From the NCBI GenBank assembly GCA_023136735.1, contig JAGLQQ010000093.1, forward strand, positions 1 through 6,259: DNA of 6,259 bases, in the 5' to 3' direction. Source of the stretch: Candidatus Omnitrophota bacterium. Its GTDB lineage: Bacteria; Omnitrophota; Gorgyraeia; B26-G9. A program made the translations under genes and the position numbers. Positions 1-5,612 of this stretch are shown one piece after another. The number at the start of each line of letters is the position of its first letter. The first letter of the stretch is position 1. The notes beneath the pieces were generated by a model that made no database searches, was not told the origin of the DNA, and saw only the letters and a program-made list of their open reading frames with translations.

Positions 1-2
1 GA

Positions 3-80
3 AAAAATAAATCAATGCCGCGGGCGGATAATAAGACAGAAATAGTGAATGCGGATGTATTGATTGAGCGGGCGATATAA
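3..80 (+). CDS. C-terminal end of an unidentified protein (partial, 5' end outside window)
   Basis: An open frame enters from the left edge and ends at TAA 78-80, giving about 25 residues. The tail is mixed and charged, ending in NADVLIERAI, which could be a short amphipathic helix. The other two plus frames are closed near the left edge or by TAG at 43-45. Context gives modest support: the heptad repeat array starts only four bases after this stop, as another array in the window starts at the stop of a clear gene. There is too little sequence to name a family, and the open frame could be chance. Confidence 0.35.
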   Translation, partial: KNKSMPRADNKTEIVNADVLIERAI

Positions 81-83
81 AAA

Positions 84-167
84 TAGCGCGTAGCGGGTAG
101 AAGCCTGAGGAATGAAGAATAAGTTATGAATGACGAATGATAAATTATGAGAGACAAAAGCGAGAAG
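84..167. repeat. Degenerate seven-base tandem repeat array (about 12 units)
   Basis: Read from base 84 in steps of seven, the sequence falls into related heptads: TAGCGCG and TAGCGGG at 84-97, then units of the type TGAAnGA (for example ATGAATG and ACGAATG at 126-139). Units are degenerate but the register holds to about 167. The opening resembles the array at 4219, which has TAGCGTA then TAGCGGG. No open frame of any quality crosses it, since seven is not a multiple of three and stops recur. Function is unknown; it occupies the gap between the upstream gene and the kinase. Confidence 0.6.
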
Positions 168-194
168 CTAATAAAAAATCAAAAAAATAAAAAA

Positions 195-229
195 GCGTAA
201 ATGATCGATAGCTAACAGTAAAACAAAAA
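195..229. repeat. Short second heptad-like stretch upstream of the kinase
   Basis: After an A-rich run (about 173-194), bases 195-222 again fit seven-base steps, for example TAGCTAA at 209-215 and CAGTAAA at 216-222. The word ATCGATAGCTAACAG (204-218) resembles the reverse complement of part of the array near 4284-4298, differing at three positions. The remaining bases up to the kinase start show three ACTnnnnA-like words at eight-base spacing (239, 247, 255), which may be chance. I see no convincing promoter in 81-264. Confidence 0.35.
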
Positions 230-264
230 AGCATATAGACTGGCAAACTGGATAACTAAACATT

Positions 265-1494
265 ATGAAGATATTATTTAAAATAACTATAATTATATTG
301 ATTCAAGCAATGATAGCACAAAGTATGTCTTGGGCAAGGGGTATTACTATGCCCTTAGAGGCCAAAAACCCGCAAATAAACACGTTATCGCCGTCTGTCA
401 ATATTCATCAAGGTCTGTTTCAAACATATTACGCGGCTTATTTTAATCGCGACTTGCCGGAGAAAAATTCTGACCAACGCCTTGAGTTGATTAAAGGTGT
501 AAAGGCAGTTTTTCATGAGCCAAAAGGGGCGAGGGAAATTAAATTTAGTACCGGGGAAATGGCTGGTGCCAATTCATATGGAGTTATTGGAGATGAAGTG
601 ATATTTCAAGGGAAGCATTATTATGCGAAATACGCAAAAAACGACATTGCTGAGAAGCGGTATATTATACCTCAAGCAAAGATTTGTAAGCTTTTGAATG
701 AAAAAGAGATTAAGGGCGTTTACACGGCGCGTCATTTTGTTGAATTTGAATCCAAGGAGGGCAGAAAAAGAAAAACAATTTTGTTTGATATGTTTCCGGA
801 AGGTGAAACATTAGATGAGATAATTCGATGGAGGGGAAGGATACCGGAAGATAAAGCACTTGCAATCATAATCAAGGTCGCGCGGGTTGTTAAATCGCTC
901 CACGATATTGGCGTTTACCATTATGATATTAAGCCTGGCAATATTTATGTTACCGCTGATGGAGCAATTATTCTATTTGATTTTGATCTTCTATTCGCGA
1001 AACAGGAAGATTTTTTAGAAAGAAAACTTTGGCAAATAGGTTCGAGTTTTTTTATGTCAAATAATCGGCTCCGTTTATCTAAAGAAAAAGAAGAGAAGCT
1101 TACAAAAAGAAAGATTAAAAAATTACTCGCGAACCATCAATCTGAAGATGTTTTTTCGCTTCTTGCGACGCTTACTAATATGCTTATTGGTGATAACTTT
1201 TTTGAATGTTTTGATGAGACGCATGGTATGCGGGACTTTGATGAAGCAGCATCTCGCCTTAAACACTGCTACATTGAATCAACTATATCAAAATGGCTTT
1301 ATGCTATGTTGGTGAAAGCATTAAAAACAGAAAAAAGCCAATTTAAAACTGTTGATGAATTTATACAGAGGCTTCACAGATATATGGGAAATAATAATAG
1401 TTACTCTTTGCCTGATTGGTTAAATACTGCAGGAATGATTGTAATTAAGTTTTTGAAAACAGAAGATGTTAGGGGTGTTGAACAAGCGATATGA
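265..1494 (+). CDS. Secreted or exported Hanks-type (eukaryotic-like) protein kinase, divergent active site
   Basis: The 409-residue product begins with a hydrophobic signal peptide (about residues 4-24, likely cleaved after SWA), then TLSPSVNI at 40-47, then a protein kinase fold. Visible kinase landmarks are a glycine loop GANSYGV (101-107), the ATP-anchoring Lys122 in YAKYAK, a hinge FDMFPEGETL (174-183), the catalytic loop HYDIKPGN (219-226, Asp221 and Asn226), the metal-binding Asp239, and Asp295 of subdomain IX. Three positions are unusual: the helix C glutamate appears to be Gln137, DFG is DFD (239-241), and there is no clear APE motif. It should phosphorylate Ser/Thr or a small substrate, but could be weakly active or a pseudokinase. 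There is no good ribosome site before ATG 265. The signal peptide supports this start. It overlaps the next gene by four bases, so the two are probably co-translated. Kinase fold is fairly sure; substrate is unknown. Confidence 0.85.
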   Translation: MKILFKITIIILIQAMIAQSMSWARGITMPLEAKNPQINTLSPSVNIHQGLFQTYYAAYFNRDLPEKNSDQRLELIKGVKAVFHEPKGAREIKFSTGEMAGANSYGVIGDEVIFQGKHYYAKYAKNDIAEKRYIIPQAKICKLLNEKEIKGVYTARHFVEFESKEGRKRKTILFDMFPEGETLDEIIRWRGRIPEDKALAIIIKVARVVKSLHDIGVYHYDIKPGNIYVTADGAIILFDFDLLFAKQEDFLERKLWQIGSSFFMSNNRLRLSKEKEEKLTKRKIKKLLANHQSEDVFSLLATLTNMLIGDNFFECFDETHGMRDFDEAASRLKHCYIESTISKWLYAMLVKALKTEKSQFKTVDEFIQRLHRYMGNNNSYSLPDWLNTAGMIVIKFLKTEDVRGVEQAI

Positions 1495-3158
1495 AAGTCA
1501 TGAAGAATTTAAAAAAAATATTTATATTTATTTTGGTTGAAATTATTACACTAAACAATTTTGTTTGGGCAGCGCAAGCTGACTTATTTCAAAGTAAGCA
1601 GGCAGATGTATTTTCAACTCTTTCGCCAAAGTTACAAATAGATATGCCAAACCTCCAGGGATTTTTTTGGGGTGATGTAGGGACTAATTCGCGCGTAGAG
1701 AATATATATAAAAATATTTTCCCAAACGGGATACCAATTGTTCAAGACAATTGCCTCACTGACGGGGATGATGCTTTCCGGGAAATTAATATGGGATTGG
1801 GCGACTATGAAGATGTGTTTTATGATGTAAGACTGGCGAGTTTTCTTGCGCGTAATATCCAAATCAAACCAGGCGATAAAGTGCTTGATTTCGGCACAGG
1901 TACAGGAATCCACGCTGTTTATGCGGCAAAGAAAGGAGCAAGCCGTGTAGTAGCTCTTGATGTTGATGAAATTGCCTGCCGGGTGGCAATCTGGAACTCG
2001 GTTAAATTTGGTGTACATAATATCATGCATGTTGTAAAAAGTGATGGGTATAAAGCGCTGAGAAAAGAAGATATGTTTGATACGATAGTGTTTGCCAGTC
2101 CTCCTTACACGGATAACAAAAATGAAACAAATGTGGCTGTGCGTGATTATAAGGGAAAAAATATTAAAATGTTTATAAAAGGAGCCGGGCGGCGTCTTTT
2201 GCCTGGAGGTAAAATTAAAGTTCTATATCCTGATAATCCGAGTTCACGCCGCAGATTAAAAGAATTAGGGCTTAATTATGGCTTAATAATTACTGAACAA
2301 ATACAATGGGGATCGCCAGAAAAACTACGGGATTTCTATAGAACTAAGTTTAAGCCGGAACGTATGAATATAACTACTGATATTATGCGTGAGGAAATGG
2401 CCAAAAAAGGCTGGTTTTCCTGGTCTGTTTTTAAGCTGGAAAAATACGCAGAAGTTGTCAATTCAGAACAATACGAAAAATTATTACATGGATTCGGTAA
2501 AAATTCGAACCTGGAAAAGTATGAAAAAGTTGTAAATTTAGAACAATGCGAGAAACTATTATATGGATTCGGGAAAGATTCAAGCCTGGAACGGGACTTC
2601 TTCCGGACGGATAGTTATGAAGCAGCGTCTAAACTGCTCGATACTTTATTTAAAAATAAATTATTGGCTGAGGAATATATTCCGATTTATTCCGCGGACG
2701 AAAGATATAGAAAACTGTGTATATTGCATATTGCTTTATTGCTTGAGCTTGTCAACAGTACTCATTTCGATGAACCGAATGTGCTTAATTCTGTGCTGGA
2801 TAAGGTGATGAAACAGGCTTTTATCCGGCCATCACGAAAAAATTTTGCTTCCGCAAGTTTTCATTACTATGTAAAAGTTGATGAAACTGATTGGTATTAC
2901 AAGCTATGGGTAAGTATATTGCATGAATTGGAATATAATATACGTAATAGAGTACTTGAGAGAAAAGTTGGGCTGGGAGAGGATAATCATATTGACATCA
3001 TTAGCCTCGAGGTACAGATTAAGAAAATATATTATCAAGGAAAGAACATAAATGGAGTTGACAAAATCGATTTGGCTGATATAACACTTGCGAAAACCAG
3101 GTTCAAAAAAATGCCTAGAGTCAATGAACAGATAAAGTTTATTAATCAAGCTGTCTAG
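1491..3158 (+). CDS. Signal-peptide-bearing class I SAM-dependent methyltransferase with unknown C-terminal region
   Basis: The 555-residue product has a signal peptide (basic start, hydrophobic 9-27, likely end at VWA), then TLSPKLQI at 43-50. A Rossmann methyltransferase domain covers about 105-315: SAM-binding motif I VLDFGTGTG (131-139), acidic ALDVDE (155-160) at the end of strand 2, and motif IV ASPPY (202-206). An (N/D/S)PP(Y/F) motif is typical of enzymes methylating amide or exocyclic nitrogens, such as PrmC-like and N6-adenine types, so N-methylation is likely; the substrate is not readable. Residues 316-365 are two copies of a 25-residue unit. Residues 366-555 are a mostly helical-looking tail I do not recognise. 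The ATGA overlap with the kinase suggests translational coupling. An AGGGG at 1471-1475 is the only ribosome-site candidate. ATG 1500 is an alternative start that keeps the signal peptide. No clear terminator follows. Confidence 0.85.
   Translation: MKVMKNLKKIFIFILVEIITLNNFVWAAQADLFQSKQADVFSTLSPKLQIDMPNLQGFFWGDVGTNSRVENIYKNIFPNGIPIVQDNCLTDGDDAFREINMGLGDYEDVFYDVRLASFLARNIQIKPGDKVLDFGTGTGIHAVYAAKKGASRVVALDVDEIACRVAIWNSVKFGVHNIMHVVKSDGYKALRKEDMFDTIVFASPPYTDNKNETNVAVRDYKGKNIKMFIKGAGRRLLPGGKIKVLYPDNPSSRRRLKELGLNYGLIITEQIQWGSPEKLRDFYRTKFKPERMNITTDIMREEMAKKGWFSWSVFKLEKYAEVVNSEQYEKLLHGFGKNSNLEKYEKVVNLEQCEKLLYGFGKDSSLERDFFRTDSYEAASKLLDTLFKNKLLAEEYIPIYSADERYRKLCILHIALLLELVNSTHFDEPNVLNSVLDKVMKQAFIRPSRKNFASASFHYYVKVDETDWYYKLWVSILHELEYNIRNRVLERKVGLGEDNHIDIISLEVQIKKIYYQGKNINGVDKIDLADITLAKTRFKKMPRVNEQIKFINQAV
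2436..2585 (+). repeat. 75-base tandem duplication inside the methyltransferase gene
   Basis: Bases 2436-2510 and 2511-2585 are adjacent in-frame copies encoding residues 316-340 and 341-365. I count 61 of 75 bases identical and 18 of 25 residues identical. Shared residues include LEKY, VVN, EQ, EKLL and GFGK. A following LE at 366-367 may be the start of a lost third unit. The unit looks like an amphipathic helix followed by a Gly-rich turn. About half of the base differences change the residue, so the duplication is neither very recent nor tightly conserved. Confidence 0.85.
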
Positions 3159-3188
3159 TCGAGAAAGAGGAGTTTTCCATAATTTTAT

Positions 3189-3218
3189 TTGACATCCCAC
3201 ACAAATGTGTGGTATTAT
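3189..3218 (+). promoter_or_regulatory. Sigma-70-type promoter of the lexA cassette
   Basis: A consensus -35 box TTGACA (3189-3194) is followed after 18 bases by TATTAT (3213-3218), a good -10 box. Transcription would start near 3225, leaving a leader of about 125 bases before the lexA start, which contains heptad repeats. No other convincing promoter lies between the methyltransferase stop and lexA. Confidence 0.65.
3197..3212. promoter_or_regulatory. Probable LexA operator (perfect 16-base palindrome)
   Basis: CCACACAAATGTGTGG is a perfect inverted repeat of seven bases around an AA centre, lying entirely between the -35 and -10 boxes of the lexA promoter. LexA repressors characteristically autoregulate from such a position, so this is the best operator candidate. 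It matches neither the CTGT-N8-ACAG box of Escherichia coli nor the GAAC-N4-GTTC box of Bacillus. I found no second copy in the window, in agreement with dinB being transcribed from the lexA promoter. Binding by this LexA is inference. Confidence 0.55.
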
Positions 3219-3250
3219 TATTTTGAAGTCAAAATTTGGGAATTTCACAT

Positions 3251-3338
3251 TGTAATAACTGTAAGCCGTAAGCTTTGAGCAGTAGGCTAAAACAAATTGT
3301 ATTTTTTTATACTTATAGTTTACAGCTTAGAGCTGAAA
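3251..3338. repeat. Two heptad repeat blocks in the lexA leader, partly inverted to each other
   Basis: Block one (3251-3292) has units such as ACTGTAA and GCCGTAA (3258-3271) and GCAGTAG (3279-3285). Block two (3311-3338) has units such as GTTTACA and GCTTAGA (3318-3331). The blocks are complementary in part: AAGCCGTAAGCT (3263-3274) pairs with AGTTTACAGCTT (3317-3328) at 10 of 12 positions, so the leader RNA could fold with a loop of about 42 bases. The second block ends right at the lexA ribosome site. Whether it regulates lexA is unknown. Confidence 0.5.
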
Positions 3339-3346
3339 AAGGGGGG
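3339..3346 (+). promoter_or_regulatory. Ribosome binding site fixing the lexA start
   Basis: AAGGGGGG lies four bases before ATG 3351. It decides the start: the frame stays open upstream to 3297, but those 18 extra codons lack a ribosome site, overlap the repeat block and do not match the usual LexA N-terminus. Confidence 0.7.
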
Positions 3347-3350
3347 AAAG

Positions 3351-3938
3351 ATGGAACTTACCAATAAACAGCAGGAAGTGCTCATGTATATCAGAAAGAT
3401 GATACGTGATGGCCTGCCGCCAACCATAAGAGAAATAGCTTCGGAATTCGGATTTTCTTCAACAGGGACAGTTAGGGATTATTTAACTGCATTGTGCAAA
3501 AAAGGATATATCCTGCTTGAGGAAAAAAAATCAAGGGCAATAGAATTAACGGAAAAAGCCATGCTGACAATTCCGATCTTAGGCTGTGTGCCCGCGGGCG
3601 TGCCGGTTTTGGCCATAGAAAATGTGGAAGATTATTTTAATGTGGATAAACTGTTTGCCCAGAAAGATGAATTGTTTTTTCTGCGGGTAGAGGGAGATAG
3701 CATGATTGATGCCGGTATTATGCCGGATGATCTGGTTCTGGTGAAAAAACAGCCCTGTGCCCAGGATCGGGATATTGTTGTCTGCCGGGTTGATGGAGAA
3801 GTAACAGTAAAGATACTAAGAAGCAGAGAGAATAAATTTTTTCTTGAACCTGCTAATAAAAATTATTCAATAATATCATTAAATGAACGCTCACAAATAA
3901 TCGGGAAGGTAATTACTGCAATAAGAAAATATGTTTAA
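3351..3938 (+). CDS. lexA: LexA repressor, self-cleaving SOS regulator
   Basis: LexA represses DNA-damage genes as a dimer and cleaves itself when stimulated by RecA filaments. The 195-residue product has family-typical length. Residues 1-66 form the winged helix-turn-helix (LTNKQQEVLMYIRK, then TIREIASEFGF and SSTGTVRDYLTALCKKGYI). Residues 74-195 form the S24 peptidase domain. The cleavage site is Ala82-Gly83 within CVPAGVP, the nucleophile Ser117 is in VEGDSM, and the general base is Lys154 in VTVKIL, so all catalytic parts are present. The start at 3351 is set by the strong ribosome site and by the normal LexA N-terminus. The recognition helix region SSTGTVRDY differs from the SSTSTVH-type seen in many LexA proteins, in line with the unusual operator upstream. 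Its end overlaps the next gene by eight bases. Confidence 0.95.
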   Translation: MELTNKQQEVLMYIRKMIRDGLPPTIREIASEFGFSSTGTVRDYLTALCKKGYILLEEKKSRAIELTEKAMLTIPILGCVPAGVPVLAIENVEDYFNVDKLFAQKDELFFLRVEGDSMIDAGIMPDDLVLVKKQPCAQDRDIVVCRVDGEVTVKILRSRENKFFLEPANKNYSIISLNERSQIIGKVITAIRKYV

Positions 3939-4221
3939 TGCTAATGCGCGTTGGGACAGGCCTCTTCCTCAGGATGACGCCCTCCCCGGACAATCGATAG
4001 ACGTTGTTGTATCGTTTAAAAGGGGAGGGTTTTTCCCCCTCTGGTTTTTCCTGCACGGGAATAAACACATAATTAAAAATGTGCAATTCACTTGGCAGGA
4101 GAAAAAAGGCATAGGTGTGTTTGATTTATTCAGCGTAAGCGATAACAATGATACGCAATACACCATATGTTTTATCCGCAAAAGTTTCCTTTGGAGAATC
4201 ATAGAAAAAGACAGCGATTAG
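3931..4221 (+). CDS. Small unrecognised protein of the lexA-dinB cassette, probably a beta-rich domain
   Basis: The product is 96 residues with no signal peptide or membrane helix. After a loose N-terminus (1-20), residues 22-93 alternate hydrophobic and polar residues as in a small beta-barrel or sheet: IDVVVSFKRGG, PLWFFLHGNKHII, NVQFTWQ, FDLFSVSD, QYTICFIRKSFLWRII. The pattern loosely resembles the DUF6504-type small proteins I recall near Y-family polymerase genes; this is memory, not a match I could test. It starts inside the end of lexA (eight-base overlap) with no ribosome site of its own, and ATG 3931 is the only in-frame ATG in the N-terminal region, which suggests translation coupled to lexA. 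Its place between lexA and dinB suggests an SOS role, perhaps with the polymerase. The stop codon is supplied by the repeat array that follows. Confidence 0.65.
   Translation: MFNANARWDRPLPQDDALPGQSIDVVVSFKRGGFFPLWFFLHGNKHIIKNVQFTWQEKKGIGVFDLFSVSDNNDTQYTICFIRKSFLWRIIEKDSD
4022..4049 (+). terminator. Terminator-like hairpin inside the small-protein gene (tentative)
   Basis: GGGGAGGG (4022-4029) and CCCCCTCT (4035-4042) can pair around a TTTTT loop with one A-C mismatch and two G-U pairs, followed after GG by TTTTT (4045-4049). That resembles an intrinsic terminator or attenuator, but it encodes part of the conserved-looking RGGFFPLWFF segment, so it may only reflect codon choice. If active, it would lower dinB expression relative to lexA. 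Confidence 0.25.
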
Positions 4222-4309
4222 CGTATAGCGGGTGAGAAGGTCACATACAGCTAATAGCTAATGGTCAATGGTAAAAAGCTATTAACTATCGACTATCAGC
4301 TATTGACCT
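4212..4309. repeat. Degenerate seven-base tandem repeat array (14 units) between the small gene and dinB
   Basis: Reading from 4212 in sevens gives an unbroken series: CAGCGAT, then TAGCGTA and TAGCGGG (4219-4232), and later ATAGCTA (4254-4260), AAAGCTA (4275-4281), TCGACTA and TCAGCTA (4289-4302). Most units after 4247 fit nnnnCTA or nnGGTnA. AGCTAAT is repeated exactly at 4249-4262. GGTCAAT (4263-4269) and ATTGACC (4302-4308) form an inverted pair, so RNA from it could fold. The array begins in the last two codons of the upstream gene and provides its TAG stop. Confidence 0.75.
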
Positions 4310-4355
4310 TATTTTTCTTGCTGGCGGCTTGGTGCTCTTGTGACTATTTTTAATT

Positions 4356-5540
4356 ATGAAAAAAGAACGCAAAATATTACATATTGATATGGATGCTTTT
4401 TTTGCCTCAGTTGAGCAGGCGGTGAATCCGCGTTTAAAGGGTAAGCCTTTAATTGTTGGAGGTAGAGAGGATAAAAGAAGAAGCGTGGTTTGTGCGGCAT
4501 CATATGAGGCCAAAAGATTAGGGATAGATTCTGGCATGAGCACTCAGGAGGCGTTTCGCATATGTCCAAATGCAGAATTTGCGGTAGCTGATTCGGCTAA
4601 ATATCTTTACGTTTCCAAGCAGATAGGGAATTTACTGCATAACTATAGCCCGCAGGTAGAACAGGCATCTGTGGATGAATTCTATCTGGATATTACAGGT
4701 CTTGATAAAAGATACTGTTCGTATCTTGACCTGGGGATGGATATAAAAAATAATATAAAAAACAGTTTTGATATAACCGGATCTATAGGGATATCTGTGA
4801 ATCGCTTAATGTCTAAAGTAGCAGCAAAGCTTAAAAAGCCTGACGGCATGGTTATAATGGAGATAGGTGATATTGCCTGCTTTCTTAAGGATTTGCCGGT
4901 TGAGAAGATCCCTGGAATCGGAAAGAGTTTAAAAGAGAGATTGAATAATTATTCTATATTTTCATACTCTGATATGTGCAGGATATCGGAAGATTTTTAT
5001 GTGGATAAATTCGGTAAAGTGGGGGTATGGATGTTTGCTGTTGCTAATCCCTCTTTGTTCACAGAAGATGATATACATTGGTTTAATGAGAGTGATGCAG
5101 CGCCTAAATCTGTTGGACATTCTTATACCCTGCCGCGTAATATATATGCCCGCCATGAAGTAGAGGCATGGCTGCGCCTTTTATGTGAAATGGTAGGCAC
5201 TCGTCTAAGACGCTATAAGCTGGAATCGAGGATATTACATATTTCTTTGCGTCAACCTGACCTGACCTTTATATCTAAGGAAAAAAATTTCAAGGAATTC
5301 ACTAATGATTCAGGAGACTTGTTCAGAAGAGCACTTTTTGTATTGGATAAGCTAAAGAGCCGCAATATACAGATAAGAGCCTTGGGCGTAACGGCAAGAG
5401 GCTTGGGGCCATACACAGGTACATTTCTTTTAAATGATCAAAAAAAACGTAAGCAGTTATTTAACGCGCAGGATGACATCAATCATAGATATGGTGACTG
5501 GACACTGCATCCAGCGAGTATTTTGTCTGTAAGAGAATAG
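4356..5540 (+). CDS. dinB: Y-family DNA polymerase IV (translesion synthesis)
   Basis: Low-fidelity polymerase that copies past damaged bases using two metal ions. The 394-residue product has catalytic Asp11 in HIDMDAFFASVE, likely steric-gate Phe16, the fingers segment RRSVVCAASYEAKRLGI (41-57), and Asp107-Glu108 in SVDEFYLD. Also present are the palm segment GSIGISVNRLMSKVAAKLKKPDG in 142-164, a helix-hairpin-helix LPVEKIPGIGKSL (180-192), and a little-finger domain from about 250 to 350. The C-terminal tail (352-394) runs GTFLLND, then QLFNAQDDINHRYGD. A standard QLxLF clamp-binding box is not evident; the place where it is usual reads GTFLLND, while KQLFN at 366-370 is a partial match. 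ATG 4356 has no ribosome site and a stop lies just upstream (4341-4343), so it is the only ATG that keeps Asp11. It probably shares the lexA promoter. Confidence 0.93.
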   Translation: MKKERKILHIDMDAFFASVEQAVNPRLKGKPLIVGGREDKRRSVVCAASYEAKRLGIDSGMSTQEAFRICPNAEFAVADSAKYLYVSKQIGNLLHNYSPQVEQASVDEFYLDITGLDKRYCSYLDLGMDIKNNIKNSFDITGSIGISVNRLMSKVAAKLKKPDGMVIMEIGDIACFLKDLPVEKIPGIGKSLKERLNNYSIFSYSDMCRISEDFYVDKFGKVGVWMFAVANPSLFTEDDIHWFNESDAAPKSVGHSYTLPRNIYARHEVEAWLRLLCEMVGTRLRRYKLESRILHISLRQPDLTFISKEKNFKEFTNDSGDLFRRALFVLDKLKSRNIQIRALGVTARGLGPYTGTFLLNDQKKRKQLFNAQDDINHRYGDWTLHPASILSVRE

Positions 5541-5545
5541 AGCGT

Positions 5546-5574
5546 TTGAATTTATTTCATGAAACAGTTATAAT
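5546..5574 (+). promoter_or_regulatory. Sigma-70-type promoter of the cupin gene
   Basis: TTGAAT (5546-5551), a 17-base spacer and a perfect TATAAT (5569-5574) lie six bases after the dinB stop. The predicted start point is about 30 bases before the cupin ATG. This makes the cupin a separate transcription unit from the SOS cassette. No LexA-like palindrome overlaps it. Confidence 0.7.
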
Positions 5575-5599
5575 AAACACACTTAATTTACAGGTTGTT

Positions 5600-5607
5600 A
5601 AAGGAGG
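5600..5607 (+). promoter_or_regulatory. Ribosome binding site fixing the cupin start
   Basis: AAAGGAGG, a full anti-16S match, sits five bases before ATG 5613. It rules out the in-frame TTG at 5595, which lies upstream of it. Confidence 0.85.
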
Positions 5608-5612
5608 CATAT

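Noticed and set aside
1632..2030. Minus-strand open frame within the methyltransferase gene
   Set aside because: It lies opposite clear SAM-binding motifs and its translation shows no recognisable domain.
2563..2808. Alternative-frame open reading frame within the methyltransferase gene
   Set aside because: It is a shadow of the longer frame, with no ribosome site or recognisable domain.
3159..3188. Intrinsic terminator after the methyltransferase
   Set aside because: Only weak pairing and no clear stem followed by a T run; the kinase operon end is left without a terminator call.
2904..3248. Minus-strand open frame reaching the lexA promoter
   Set aside because: It covers the methyltransferase 3' end and the promoter region, and its protein has no recognisable features.
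3297..3350. Upstream extension of lexA by 18 codons
   Set aside because: It overlaps the repeat block, has no ribosome site, and the normal LexA N-terminus begins at 3351 after a strong ribosome site.
3969..4202. Minus-strand open frame opposite the small protein
   Set aside because: The plus-strand frame is better supported by the lexA overlap and its regular beta-strand pattern, though both are short.
4212..4309. CRISPR array
   Set aside because: Repeat units are seven bases with no spacers, and there are no cas genes.
4286..4569. Two minus-strand open frames over the start of dinB
   Set aside because: They lie opposite the catalytic DinB N-terminus, and one runs into the repeat array.
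5595..5612. Upstream TTG start for the cupin
   Set aside because: The AAAGGAGG ribosome site lies downstream of this TTG and points to ATG 5613.
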